From the NCBI GenBank assembly GCA_902527545.1, contig CABZPR010000004.1, forward strand, positions 1 to 64,000: DNA of 64,000 bases, read 5' to 3'. The position numbers and the translations under genes are program-made. The notes beneath the pieces are model-generated. The model did not search any database, was not told the origin of the DNA, and saw only the letters and a list, made by a program, of their open reading frames with translations. Below are positions 41,373 through 50,658 of the stretch, one piece after another. Numbering within the stretch: position 1 is the first letter of the stretch; each line of letters starts with the position of its first letter. Source of the stretch: an uncultured Alphaproteobacteria bacterium (GTDB taxonomy: Bacteria; Pseudomonadota; Alphaproteobacteria; HIMB59).

Positions 41373-41389
41373 TGGTATACATTATACCA
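41373..41389. promoter_or_regulatory. Putative GntR-family operator, copy 2
   Basis: Perfect 7-3-7 inverted repeat TGGTATA-CAT-TATACCA, shares 13-bp core GTATACATTATAC with copy 1. Confidence 0.65.
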
Positions 41390-41406
41390 CCAGGGAGAGG
41401 TTAAAA

Positions 41407-43083
41407 ATGTCTACAGGATCTAACGAACAAATGATAACTGGCGGGGAGCTGGTTGCTAAAGCCCTTAAAGCAGAGGGAGTTGAGGTTATTTACACTTTAT
41501 GTGGGGGACACATTATTGATATTTACAATGGATGTCTAAACGAAGGAATTAAAATTATTGACGTACGTCATGAAGAAGTTGCCTCTCATGCAGCTGATGG
41601 TTATGCAAGAATGACAGGTAAACCTGGGTGTGCAGTTGTTACTGCTGGACCAGGCACGACACATGCATTAACAGGAGTAGCAAATGCTTTTAGAGCTGAA
41701 ATCCCAATGCTTTTAATAGGAGGACAAAGTTCACTTACACAACATAAAATGGGATCTTTACAAGATTTGCCTCACGTAGACATGATGCAACCAATTACAA
41801 AATTTGCAGCAACTGTAATGTCAACCGAGAGATGTGCAGACATGGTATCAATGGCCTTTAGGGAAACTAGAAATGGATCTTTTGGTCCATCATTTTTAGA
41901 AATTCCAAGAGACATACTTGACTCTTCAATTCCAATGAGCAAAGCCGTCTTACCAGAAGCTGGAAAATATAGTGCTTCATCAAAAACATTAGCAGACCCA
42001 GTAGATGTACAAAAAGCTGCAGACATAATTTCAAATGCAGAGAGACCATGCATACTTTTAGGTCAACAGGTTTGGACTTGCCAATCTACGAAAGATGCAA
42101 TCGACTTTGTTAAAAATATGAATATCCCTGCTTATTTAAATGGTGCTGCAAGAGGTTCAATGCCACCTGGAGACCCACATCACTTTCACAGAACTAGAAG
42201 AAATGCATTTACCAAGTCAGATTGTATTATAATTGTTGGAACACCTTTTGATTTTAGAATGGGTTACGGCAAGAGATTAAATCCTAACGCAACTGTTATT
42301 CAAATTGATATGGACTATAGAACTGTTGGAAAAAATAGAGATATATCACTTGGTTTAGTTGGACATATAGGAACAACTCTAAAGGCTATCTCTGAAGCAG
42401 GAACAAAAAAAGATCGATCAGATTGGTTTAATGAACTTCGATCTGGAGAAGAGGCAGCTTTAGAAAAATTGATGCCTACATTTACAACAGATAAATCTCC
42501 TATTAGTCCTTATAGAGTAGCTTGGGAACTCAACCAGTTTTTAAATGATGATACTATATACATAGGTGATGGAGGAGACGTTGTAACCATAAGTGCTCAA
42601 GCAGTTCAACCTAGAATGCCTGGTGCTTGGATGGACCCAGGGCCCCTTGGAACTTTAGGTGTCGGAGTACCATACGCGCTTGCAGCCAAATTAGCCGCAC
42701 CTGAAAAAGAAATTCTTTTATACTGTGGTGATGGTGCTTTTTCGATGACCGGAATGGACTTCGAGGCTTTTGTCAGACACAAAGCACCTGTTTTAACAGT
42801 TATTGGTAATAACTCTGCTCAAAACCAGATCAGATTTGGTCAAATTATGAAGTATGGTGAAGATAAAGGAAATGTTGGAAACATCTTGGGTGATGTTAAC
42901 TTTGATGAGTTTGCAAAAATCTTTGGTGGTCATGGCGAAGCTGTTAGAGAAGCAAAAGAAATCCAACCTGCACTTCAAAGAGCTAGAGAAGCTGTTAAGT
43001 CAGGTATACCTGCGATCGTAAATATTTGGGTGGATAAAGAAGAATTTGCTCCTGGTACAAAAAACCAGACTATGTACAAATAA
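41407..43083 (+). CDS. ThDP-dependent enzyme of the acetolactate synthase/oxalyl-CoA decarboxylase/2-hydroxyacyl-CoA lyase superfamily
   Basis: RHEEVASHAADGYARMTGKPG; ThDP motif GDGAFSMTGMDFEAFVRHKAPVLTVIGNN. Confidence 0.92.
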   Translation: MSTGSNEQMITGGELVAKALKAEGVEVIYTLCGGHIIDIYNGCLNEGIKIIDVRHEEVASHAADGYARMTGKPGCAVVTAGPGTTHALTGVANAFRAEIPMLLIGGQSSLTQHKMGSLQDLPHVDMMQPITKFAATVMSTERCADMVSMAFRETRNGSFGPSFLEIPRDILDSSIPMSKAVLPEAGKYSASSKTLADPVDVQKAADIISNAERPCILLGQQVWTCQSTKDAIDFVKNMNIPAYLNGAARGSMPPGDPHHFHRTRRNAFTKSDCIIIVGTPFDFRMGYGKRLNPNATVIQIDMDYRTVGKNRDISLGLVGHIGTTLKAISEAGTKKDRSDWFNELRSGEEAALEKLMPTFTTDKSPISPYRVAWELNQFLNDDTIYIGDGGDVVTISAQAVQPRMPGAWMDPGPLGTLGVGVPYALAAKLAAPEKEILLYCGDGAFSMTGMDFEAFVRHKAPVLTVIGNNSAQNQIRFGQIMKYGEDKGNVGNILGDVNFDEFAKIFGGHGEAVREAKEIQPALQRAREAVKSGIPAIVNIWVDKEEFAPGTKNQTMYK

Positions 43084-43099
43084 ACTTTAGGAGGAAACC

Positions 43100-44347
43100 A
43101 TGGAAGCTTTAAAAGGTGTCAAAATACTAGACATGACACACGTCCAGTCCGGACCAACTTGCACACAATTACTTGCTTGGTTTGGTGCAGATGTCGTAAA
43201 AGTTGAAAGACCAGGAGTGGGTGATGCCACAAGAGGTCAGTTGAGAGACGTTCCTGATGCAGATAGTTTGTACTTTACCATGCTAAATTCAAATAAAAGA
43301 AGTATAACATTAAATCCAAAGAAACCAGAGGGTTCAAAAATATTTACTAAGTTAATTCAAGAGTGTGATGTGATGGTAGAAAATTTTGCTCCTGGTGCTT
43401 TAGATAGAATGGGCTTTTCATGGGAAAAAATTCAAGAAATAAATCCAAGAATGATTTATGCTTCTGTTAAAGGTTTTGGTCCAGGAAAATATGAAGATTG
43501 TAAAGTTTATGAGAATGTTGCTCAGTGCGCAGGTGGATCTGCATCTACAACAGGTATGCTTGGAGAAGTTCCTTTAGTCACTGGTGCACAAATAGGAGAT
43601 AGTGGAACAGGACTACATTTAGCATTGGGTATAGTTACTGCTTTATTCCATAGAGAAAAGTCAGGAAAAGGACAAAGAGTATCTGCTGCAATGCAAGATG
43701 GAGTTTTAAATCTCTGTAGAGTTAAACTTCGTGACCAACAAAGACTCTCAAGAGGGCCCTTAAAAGAATATTCTCAATTTGGAGAAGATATTCCGTTTGG
43801 TGACTCTACGCCTCGCGCAGGTAATGACTCAGGTGGTGGTCAACCAGGAAGAATTCTTAAATGTAAAGGTTGGGAAAAAGATCCTAATGCATATACATAT
43901 TTTATAACACAGGCAGCAGTTTGGGAAAAAGTATGTGATGTTATTGGTAAACCCGAATGGAAAGAGGATGAAAATTACTCAACTCCTGCAAAAAGATTAC
44001 CAAGGTTAAATGAAATATTTGATACTATTGAGTTATGGACAATGACCAAGACTAAATTTGAAGTTATGGATATATGTAATCCTCTAGATATACCAGTAGG
44101 TCCAATATTATCTTTAAAAGAACTAGCTGAAGATCAAGGCCTGAGAGATACTAAAACTATAGTTGAAGTTGATCACCCTGAACGAGGGAAATATTTGACT
44201 GTTGGTAATCCAATCAAGTTATCTGACTCCCCAGCAAAAGTTGAAAGATCTCCGCTTCTTGGAGAACATACTGATGAGATATTAAAAGAATTTTGTCAAA
44301 TGAGTGACGATGAAATTAAGGCTGTAAGAGAGGCTGGAGCAGTATAA
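43100..44347 (+). CDS. frc: Class III CoA-transferase, formyl-CoA:oxalate CoA-transferase-like
   Basis: [79 protein letters not shown] close to Frc. Confidence 0.88.
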   Translation: MEALKGVKILDMTHVQSGPTCTQLLAWFGADVVKVERPGVGDATRGQLRDVPDADSLYFTMLNSNKRSITLNPKKPEGSKIFTKLIQECDVMVENFAPGALDRMGFSWEKIQEINPRMIYASVKGFGPGKYEDCKVYENVAQCAGGSASTTGMLGEVPLVTGAQIGDSGTGLHLALGIVTALFHREKSGKGQRVSAAMQDGVLNLCRVKLRDQQRLSRGPLKEYSQFGEDIPFGDSTPRAGNDSGGGQPGRILKCKGWEKDPNAYTYFITQAAVWEKVCDVIGKPEWKEDENYSTPAKRLPRLNEIFDTIELWTMTKTKFEVMDICNPLDIPVGPILSLKELAEDQGLRDTKTIVEVDHPERGKYLTVGNPIKLSDSPAKVERSPLLGEHTDEILKEFCQMSDDEIKAVREAGAV

Positions 44348-44373
44348 GATATATTTTAATTTAAGGAGTTATA

Positions 44374-45291
44374 ATGAAAATAATTTTAATGGGGCAACAG
44401 GCATTTGGAAAAAGTGCTTTAGAGAAATTTCACACAGAAACAGATCATGAAGTTGTGGCAGTATATTGTGCACCTGACAAAGAGGGTAAACCAGTCGATC
44501 CTGTTAAAGAATACGCTCAAAGTGAAAGTTTGCCTGTCTATCAACCCTCAAATTTTAAAGACCAAGAGGTACTGGATCAAATTAAGTCTCATGGCGCAGA
44601 TTTATGTGTGATGGCTTATGTAATAATTTTCGTACCTGAAGGAGCAAGAGATATTCCCACTCATGGATCTATTTGCTTTCACCCCTCACTGCTTCCACTT
44701 CATAGAGGACCAAGTTCAATAAACTGGCCTATAATTGGTGGCTCCACAAAAACAGGTCTTTCAATTTTTTATCCAAATGATGGTCTAGATGAGGGTGAAA
44801 TATTACTTCAAAAAGAAGTTGATATTGGTCCTGATGATACTTTAGGAGATGTTTATTTTAAAAAGATTTTTCCATTAGGTCTTGAAGCGTGTGTTGAAGC
44901 TGCAAATTTAATTGAGTCTGGCAATGCACCAAAGACACCTCAAGATGACTCTAAAGCAACATATGAGTCTTGGTGTAAAAAAAGTGATGCAAGAATTGAT
45001 TGGAAAAAACCCGGTCATGAAATTTATAATTTAATAAGAGGTTGTAACCCTCAGCCCGGTGCATGGGCTGAATTCATGGGTGATGAGTATGTCTTTTTTG
45101 ACACTAAATTTATTGACGAGCAAAGTGCTGAGCATTTTCCAGGTCAAATCATATCAATTAATGCTGAAAACGTCAGAATCGCAGTTAAAGGTGGATTTAT
45201 TGAGGTATCAAGATTTAAATCAGACCAAGGTAAATTATTTGTTAAAGACATGAATACTGCAGTATTTACAGAGGGTGATTTATTCTCATAA
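44374..45291 (+). CDS. Formyltransferase/formyl-THF hydrolase-like protein resembling the N-terminal domain of 10-formyl-THF dehydrogenase
   Basis: GSICFHPSLLPLHRGPSSINWPI, DGLDEGEILLQKEVDI, IRGCNPQPGAW. Confidence 0.82.
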   Translation: MKIILMGQQAFGKSALEKFHTETDHEVVAVYCAPDKEGKPVDPVKEYAQSESLPVYQPSNFKDQEVLDQIKSHGADLCVMAYVIIFVPEGARDIPTHGSICFHPSLLPLHRGPSSINWPIIGGSTKTGLSIFYPNDGLDEGEILLQKEVDIGPDDTLGDVYFKKIFPLGLEACVEAANLIESGNAPKTPQDDSKATYESWCKKSDARIDWKKPGHEIYNLIRGCNPQPGAWAEFMGDEYVFFDTKFIDEQSAEHFPGQIISINAENVRIAVKGGFIEVSRFKSDQGKLFVKDMNTAVFTEGDLFS

Positions 45292-45300
45292 TAGCTTTTA

Positions 45301-45795
45301 GTGGCTAAACTTAATAAAGATTCACTTAAGACTTTATCGTTTATAACTTATTTCATAATACTTTTTGTATTTTGGTTTATTTTATCTGGTTACCTTAAAT
45401 CGCTCTTACTTTTTTTTGGACTGATCAGTGTCCTTTTTGTTTTCTGGATGTCGTATAGAGCAAAAGCGCTTGAGGAAGACTCTCTTCCTTTAAAAATTAT
45501 TCTTAGATTACCATTTTACTGGATTTGGTTATTTAAAGAAATATTTAAATCTGGAGTAACGACAACAACTTTAATTTGGAATGGTAAATACTCTCCTCAA
45601 CTTATAAGTGTCAAAGCATCTCAGAAGAATAGAACAGGTATCGCAAACTATGCAAACGCTATAACTCTTACTCCGGGCACAGTAACAATAGAAATAGATA
45701 AAAAAACATTTCTAGTTCATGCATTAAGTAAGAAACTATCCCAAGACTTGCTAACAGATGATATGAACAAAGTAATTACGGATTTAGATAAATGA
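45301..45795 (+). CDS. mnhE: Mrp-type Na+/H+ antiporter subunit E
   Basis: NAITLTPGTVTIEID motif; GTG start. Confidence 0.9.
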   Translation: MAKLNKDSLKTLSFITYFIILFVFWFILSGYLKSLLLFFGLISVLFVFWMSYRAKALEEDSLPLKIILRLPFYWIWLFKEIFKSGVTTTTLIWNGKYSPQLISVKASQKNRTGIANYANAITLTPGTVTIEIDKKTFLVHALSKKLSQDLLTDDMNKVITDLDK

Positions 45796-46061
45796 TTTTT
45801 TTTGCAACATTAATTGTTCTTGGGATCTCTGTAGCATTATGTTTAGTACGAGCAATCAAAGGACCAACACCTTTTGATAGAATATTATCTATATCAAGCA
45901 TCGGGACTATTATAGCTATAGGTATCAGTGTTCATGGTTTTGCATTTGATAGACCTGATTTTGTCGATATTTCTTTGATGTATATTCTTTTGAATTTTTT
46001 AGGCACCATAGCAATACTTAGGTATTACAAAATAAAAAGAAAAAAAAGCAATGTCGTATAA
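45792..46061 (+). CDS. mnhF: Mrp-type antiporter subunit F
   Basis: RAIKGPTPFDRIL, DISLMYILLNFLGTIAILRY. Confidence 0.9.
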   Translation: MIFFATLIVLGISVALCLVRAIKGPTPFDRILSISSIGTIIAIGISVHGFAFDRPDFVDISLMYILLNFLGTIAILRYYKIKRKKSNVV

Positions 46062-46365
46062 TTATATCGAGTTGATTTCTTTAGTCTTATTGGCAATTGG
46101 CTGCTTCTTCATTTTATCTGGGAGTCTGGGCTTAATAAAGTTACCCGATGTATTTAGTCGAATTCATGCTGCTGGTCTCATTGATACACTGGGATCGGGT
46201 TTTATAGTCCTAGCTTTAATAATTTATTCAGGTTTTAGTTTATTAAGCTTTAAACTTTTATTAATACCGTTATTTTTAATATTCACTAGCCCTGTAACAG
46301 GCCATGCAATAGCCCTATTTGCTCATGAGTCGGGGTATAAACCAAGGGGAAAAAATAAAAAATGA
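46051..46365 (+). CDS. mnhG: Mrp-type antiporter subunit G
   Basis: GSLGLIKLPDVFSRIHAAGLIDTLGSGFI, SPVTGHAIALFA. Confidence 0.9.
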   Translation: MSYNYIELISLVLLAIGCFFILSGSLGLIKLPDVFSRIHAAGLIDTLGSGFIVLALIIYSGFSLLSFKLLLIPLFLIFTSPVTGHAIALFAHESGYKPRGKNKK

Positions 46366-46931
46366 ATTTTTTATTAATTAATTTTTTCTTAATTTCCCTT
46401 CTATTGGTGACAACCTTTTTTATTTTTAAAACCACGTCATTAATAAGTGTTGTTGCACTTACAGGGGCTTTTACTTTGTTATGCTCAGCTATATATGTGA
46501 ATTTAGATGCGGTTGATGTAGCATTTACTGAAGCTGCCGTTGGATCTGGTATATCAACAATTTTAATGGTTATGGCTGCTGCAAAATTACCAGAAGGAAA
46601 AAAAAATAAATTAATAAATTTATTTCCGAGCATTATTCTTGCAGTAGCGATATCACTTATATTGATTATTATAATTACCAACCTCCCTTTATTAGGAGAT
46701 CCTAATGCACCAATACATCTTCATGTAGTTCCAGAGTACTTAAAGGAAAGTAAAGATTTTTTTCATATACCTAATGTTGTTACTAATATTTTAGCAAGTT
46801 ATAGAGGCTTCGATACTCTTGGAGAAACAATAGTAATATTTACTGCAGGCTTAGGTGTCATTGCTTTATTAACTAGCAACACTCTTAATCGTAAAACTAA
46901 TTTTAAAAAAAATAAAAAAAATGAGAGATAA
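46362..46931 (+). CDS. Stand-alone MrpA C-terminal/MbhD-MbhE-like subunit (DUF4040)
   Basis: DVAFTEAAVGSGISTILMV and NVVTNILASYRGFDTLGETIVIF. Confidence 0.82.
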   Translation: MNFLLINFFLISLLLVTTFFIFKTTSLISVVALTGAFTLLCSAIYVNLDAVDVAFTEAAVGSGISTILMVMAAAKLPEGKKNKLINLFPSIILAVAISLILIIIITNLPLLGDPNAPIHLHVVPEYLKESKDFFHIPNVVTNILASYRGFDTLGETIVIFTAGLGVIALLTSNTLNRKTNFKKNKKNER

Positions 46932-47358
46932 AATTTCATCAAGTCCTGTATTAAGCGTTGTAAGTAAAATTCTTTTTGCACCAATTATTATATTTGGGCT
47001 TTACGTTCAATTTCATGGTGACTATGGTCCAGGAGGTGGATTTCAGGCTGGGGTAATAGTAGCGGCGGCATTTATATTGTATTCAATGATATTTGGGCTT
47101 TCAAAAGGAGAAACTTTAGTTCCAATAATGATCAATCGATATTTAATGTGCGTAGGTGTTTTGTTATATGCAGGTGTCGGAATAGTTTCAATATTTCTTG
47201 ATGGGATGTATTTAGATTACAATGTTTTGTCATCAGACCCATCAACTGGTCAACATATTGGTATTATATTAGTTGAGCTGGGTGTAGGAATCACAGTTGC
47301 AACTGTAATGATTGCTTTGTATCACTCCTTTGCTTCCTTTGGGGAAATTAATGAGTAA
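46921..47358 (+). CDS. mnhB: Mrp-type antiporter subunit B
   Basis: GLYVQFHGDYGPGGGFQAGVIVAAAFI. Confidence 0.93.
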   Translation: MRDKISSSPVLSVVSKILFAPIIIFGLYVQFHGDYGPGGGFQAGVIVAAAFILYSMIFGLSKGETLVPIMINRYLMCVGVLLYAGVGIVSIFLDGMYLDYNVLSSDPSTGQHIGIILVELGVGITVATVMIALYHSFASFGEINE

Positions 47359-47713
47359 TTTTATTTATTTTTGGAACCATTTTGCCTTTATTTTACTTAT
47401 GGTTGGCGGATTATTCATAATCATCACAAGTCAAAACTACTTAAAAAAAGTGGTTGGCTTAGCAATTTTTCAAACTGCAGTTTTTGTATTTTTTGTATCA
47501 CTCGCAAAAGTTTTAGATGGAACCGCCCCTATATTAACAAAAATGGCAAATGCCTATTCAAATCCATTGCCACACGTCTTAATACTGACTGCTATCGTCG
47601 TAGGAGTGGCTACTTCAGCGCTTGGATTGGCTTTAGTATTACAAATTTACAAGAACTACGAAACAATTGAAGAAAAAGAAATAGAGTCCTTGGAGCTAAA
47701 GTCAGATAAATAA
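47351..47713 (+). CDS. mnhC: Mrp-type antiporter subunit C (listed ORF starts upstream at 47312)
   Basis: NuoK-like; LPHVLILTAIVVGVATSALGLALVLQIY; ATGAGTAA overlap with mnhB. Confidence 0.9.
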   Translation: MSNFIYFWNHFAFILLMVGGLFIIITSQNYLKKVVGLAIFQTAVFVFFVSLAKVLDGTAPILTKMANAYSNPLPHVLILTAIVVGVATSALGLALVLQIYKNYETIEEKEIESLELKSDK

Positions 47714-49210
47714 ATGTTTGATATATTTTTAGACGATGCTCCCGCATTGGTAGTAGTTTTACCTCTTCTTATTTCTGCAATTATTGCATTTATGCCATCA
47801 AAAATATGGCCTTGGATGATTTCAATCATCACTTTGTTGTTGCATTTATTTTTATCTTTACACCTTCTTAAAGAAATTTCTGTTTCTGGTTTAATTATAT
47901 ATGAGTTTGGAAATTGGGAACCACCATGGGGTATCTCTTTTAAAATAGATGGGGTGAATATTGGACTTCAATTATTATTTTCAATTTTTGTTTTGGTATC
48001 AACATTCTACTCAAGAAAAATTTTCTTGAATGAAATTGACTATAGGGACTCCGGAAAGGCCTATTCTTTGTGGTTATTGGCAGTTGGAAGCCTGAACGGA
48101 ATTATTTTAACTAATGATATTTTTAATTTATTTGTCTTTTTAGAAATATCTGCATTAGCTTCTATTTCTTTAATTGCCTTAGGTGCAGGACAAAATAGAA
48201 AAGCATTACTCGCAGCTTTTAATTACCTAATTATCGGGGCGATCGGTGCTACATTTTATGTAATTGGGGTTGGCTTTGCCTACGCTATGACAGGTACGTT
48301 GAACATGAATGATCTTGTAATTCAACTGGCCCAATATTCCGATGGTCAGTTAGCCATCTTCGCAGGTATGTCATTCATGCTCATAGGGCTTATGGTTAAG
48401 GCTGCAATTTTTCCTGTCCATATTTGGTTACCACCTGCATATAGCTATGCTCCATCAGCTGTTTCTACTCTTTTGGCTGCTTTAGCGACAAAAACAATTC
48501 TCTATTTTTTTGTGAGACTTTTGTACGAAGTATTCATAATTTATCCGAGCTATTTAAGTTTGTTTTTAGATTTTGTTTTATTTCCTCTATCTTTACTCGC
48601 TATATTCATTGGGACTGTAATAGCCATCTATCAAGATGATATCAAAAAACTTTTGGCATTTTCCTCAATTGCGCAAATTGGCTACATCACACTGGCTTTT
48701 AGCCTTAAAGACCACATTGGAGTAGTTTCGGGCTTTGTACATATATTTAATCATGCTTTGATCAAAGGAGGATTATTTATGGCTGTTGGTTACTTTGCTA
48801 TTCTTTATAAGGATAGAGTAACCCTAAACAGTTTAAAAGGTTTTGGCTATAAATACCCCATAACTTCATTTGCTTTATTAATTTGTGGATTATCATTAAT
48901 TGGATTGCCTCTGACAAATGGTTTCATTTCAAAATTATATTTATTTCAAGCTCTTTATACAAATGAGATGTATTTTTCAATCGCTTTAGTTGCGGTAAGC
49001 TCAGCATTAGCTGTTGTATATTTCTGGAAAATAGTGGAACAGATGTGGTTTTCAGAAATTAAATTTAAATCTGAAAAAGAAGATGCTTATATTTATTTAC
49101 CAATATGGATAATTACAATCTCAATAATTGTTTTTGGGTTATATTCAACACCAATAATTGAATTTTCTAACTTGTCTGCAGACTATTTAATATCAGGTTA
49201 TCAAAATTGA
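47714..49210 (+). CDS. mnhD: Mrp-type antiporter subunit D (proton-conducting membrane protein 1)
   Basis: NuoM/N fold: FNLFVFLEISALASI, LMVKAAIFPVHIWLPPAYSYAPSAVSTLLAA. Confidence 0.92.
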   Translation: MFDIFLDDAPALVVVLPLLISAIIAFMPSKIWPWMISIITLLLHLFLSLHLLKEISVSGLIIYEFGNWEPPWGISFKIDGVNIGLQLLFSIFVLVSTFYSRKIFLNEIDYRDSGKAYSLWLLAVGSLNGIILTNDIFNLFVFLEISALASISLIALGAGQNRKALLAAFNYLIIGAIGATFYVIGVGFAYAMTGTLNMNDLVIQLAQYSDGQLAIFAGMSFMLIGLMVKAAIFPVHIWLPPAYSYAPSAVSTLLAALATKTILYFFVRLLYEVFIIYPSYLSLFLDFVLFPLSLLAIFIGTVIAIYQDDIKKLLAFSSIAQIGYITLAFSLKDHIGVVSGFVHIFNHALIKGGLFMAVGYFAILYKDRVTLNSLKGFGYKYPITSFALLICGLSLIGLPLTNGFISKLYLFQALYTNEMYFSIALVAVSSALAVVYFWKIVEQMWFSEIKFKSEKEDAYIYLPIWIITISIIVFGLYSTPIIEFSNLSADYLISGYQN

Positions 49211-50658
49211 GTAATTCGTTTTTAATCATACTAGGTATTATCACGCCACTTTTTGCAGCATTATTCTCTTATGTCTGTAGATATAATAATAACTTAAGAG
49301 ACTCTTTTGGAATAATTGGAGGTCTGATAACATTTGTAATCAGTTTAAAAATTTTTCATGGAATACAAAATAATGAGGTATTTCAAATAACTTTTTTTAC
49401 ACTTTTTGATGGGGTAGATTTTGCTTTTAAAGTATCACCTCTTGGATCTATTTTTAGTTTAGTCGCATCTTCTTTGTGGATATTGGCATCTATCTACACT
49501 ATTGGTTATATGAGGGGTGCTGGTGAAAAAAATCAAACAAGATTTGTAATTTTTTATTCAATCGCAATCCATGCTGCATTGGCAATAGCTTGGTCTGGAA
49601 ATCTTCTAGTCTTATTTATTTTTTATGAAATATTAACTTTTTCAACTTTCCCTTTAGTTGGACATAAGCAAAACGCTGAGTCGCAAACTGCAGGAAGGCT
49701 CTATTTGTCGATTTTAGTGGGTACCTCTTTAATATTTTTCTTACCAGCTATATTTTGGATTTGGCTTGAAACAGGAACTTTAGATTTTCAAGATGGGGGA
49801 ATACTTATAAATAAATTCCCAGCAGAGTACCTATCTTTTCTAATAGCTATGCTTGTGTTTGGTATAGGTAAAGCAGCAATTATGCCTATTCATCGTTGGT
49901 TGCCTGCTGCAATGGTGGCGCCAACTCCAGTTTCTGCATTACTCCACGCCGTTGCTGTAGTAAAAGCTGGTGTATTTAGTTTTCTCGTGGTTATTATTTA
50001 TATTGTTGGTCCAGACTTTTTACTTCAAACAAAAAGTTCTGACTGGTTAGTCTGGTTAGCATGTTTCACTATAATGGCTTCTAGTATCATAGCGATAACA
50101 AAAGATGACTTAAAAGCGAGACTTGCTTATTCTACCATTAGTCAACTTTCCTATATTATTTTGGGAGCAGCTTTGGCTTCATCTTTAGCTCTAAAAGGAG
50201 CATCTTTTCATATAATAACTCATGCTTTGGGTAAGATAACTCTATTCTTCTGTGCAGGTGCTATTTATGTAACTGCCCATATTAAGAAGGTAAGTGACCT
50301 AAAAGGTATAGGCTATAAATTACCGTTAATATTTTTTGCTTACACTTTAGGCGCTCTATCAATCATTGGAGTTCCTCCTTTTATTGGTTCTTGGAGTAAA
50401 TTTTATTTAATCATGGGCTCTATAGAGAGAGAATTTATAATTGTTGCAATAATCTTAGGTATTTCCTCATTGCTAAATATTTATTATCTATTACAGCCTG
50501 TAGTAATAGGCTTCACCCAAAACTCTAAGATAGAGATAAAATTAATTAAAGCCCCTTTAACTGTTTGGCCACCATTAATTACAGGTTTAGCCTGTTTAGT
50601 TTTCTTTTTTTATGCAAACTATTTTTTGAATAATGTTAGTGGAGTAATAGTGAATTAA
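49207..50658 (+). CDS. Second MnhD/NuoM-N-like proton-conducting membrane protein
   Basis: FGIGKAAIMPIHRWLPAAMVAPTPVSALLHAVAVVKAG. Confidence 0.9.
   Translation: MSNSFLIILGIITPLFAALFSYVCRYNNNLRDSFGIIGGLITFVISLKIFHGIQNNEVFQITFFTLFDGVDFAFKVSPLGSIFSLVASSLWILASIYTIGYMRGAGEKNQTRFVIFYSIAIHAALAIAWSGNLLVLFIFYEILTFSTFPLVGHKQNAESQTAGRLYLSILVGTSLIFFLPAIFWIWLETGTLDFQDGGILINKFPAEYLSFLIAMLVFGIGKAAIMPIHRWLPAAMVAPTPVSALLHAVAVVKAGVFSFLVVIIYIVGPDFLLQTKSSDWLVWLACFTIMASSIIAITKDDLKARLAYSTISQLSYIILGAALASSLALKGASFHIITHALGKITLFFCAGAIYVTAHIKKVSDLKGIGYKLPLIFFAYTLGALSIIGVPPFIGSWSKFYLIMGSIEREFIIVAIILGISSLLNIYYLLQPVVIGFTQNSKIEIKLIKAPLTVWPPLITGLACLVFFFYANYFLNNVSGVIVN

Noticed and set aside
43001-43012. CAGGTATACCTG 12-bp palindrome
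   Set aside because: Inside the ThDP-enzyme coding sequence, encoding conserved-looking residues, and not matching the 7-3-7 operator layout.
46286-46681. 131-aa minus-strand ORF
   Set aside because: Antisense across the mnhG/MbhD-like junction, which is well supported on the plus strand.
47371-47670. 99-aa plus-strand ORF in an alternative frame
   Set aside because: Fully inside mnhC in another frame; mnhC has the supported family pattern.
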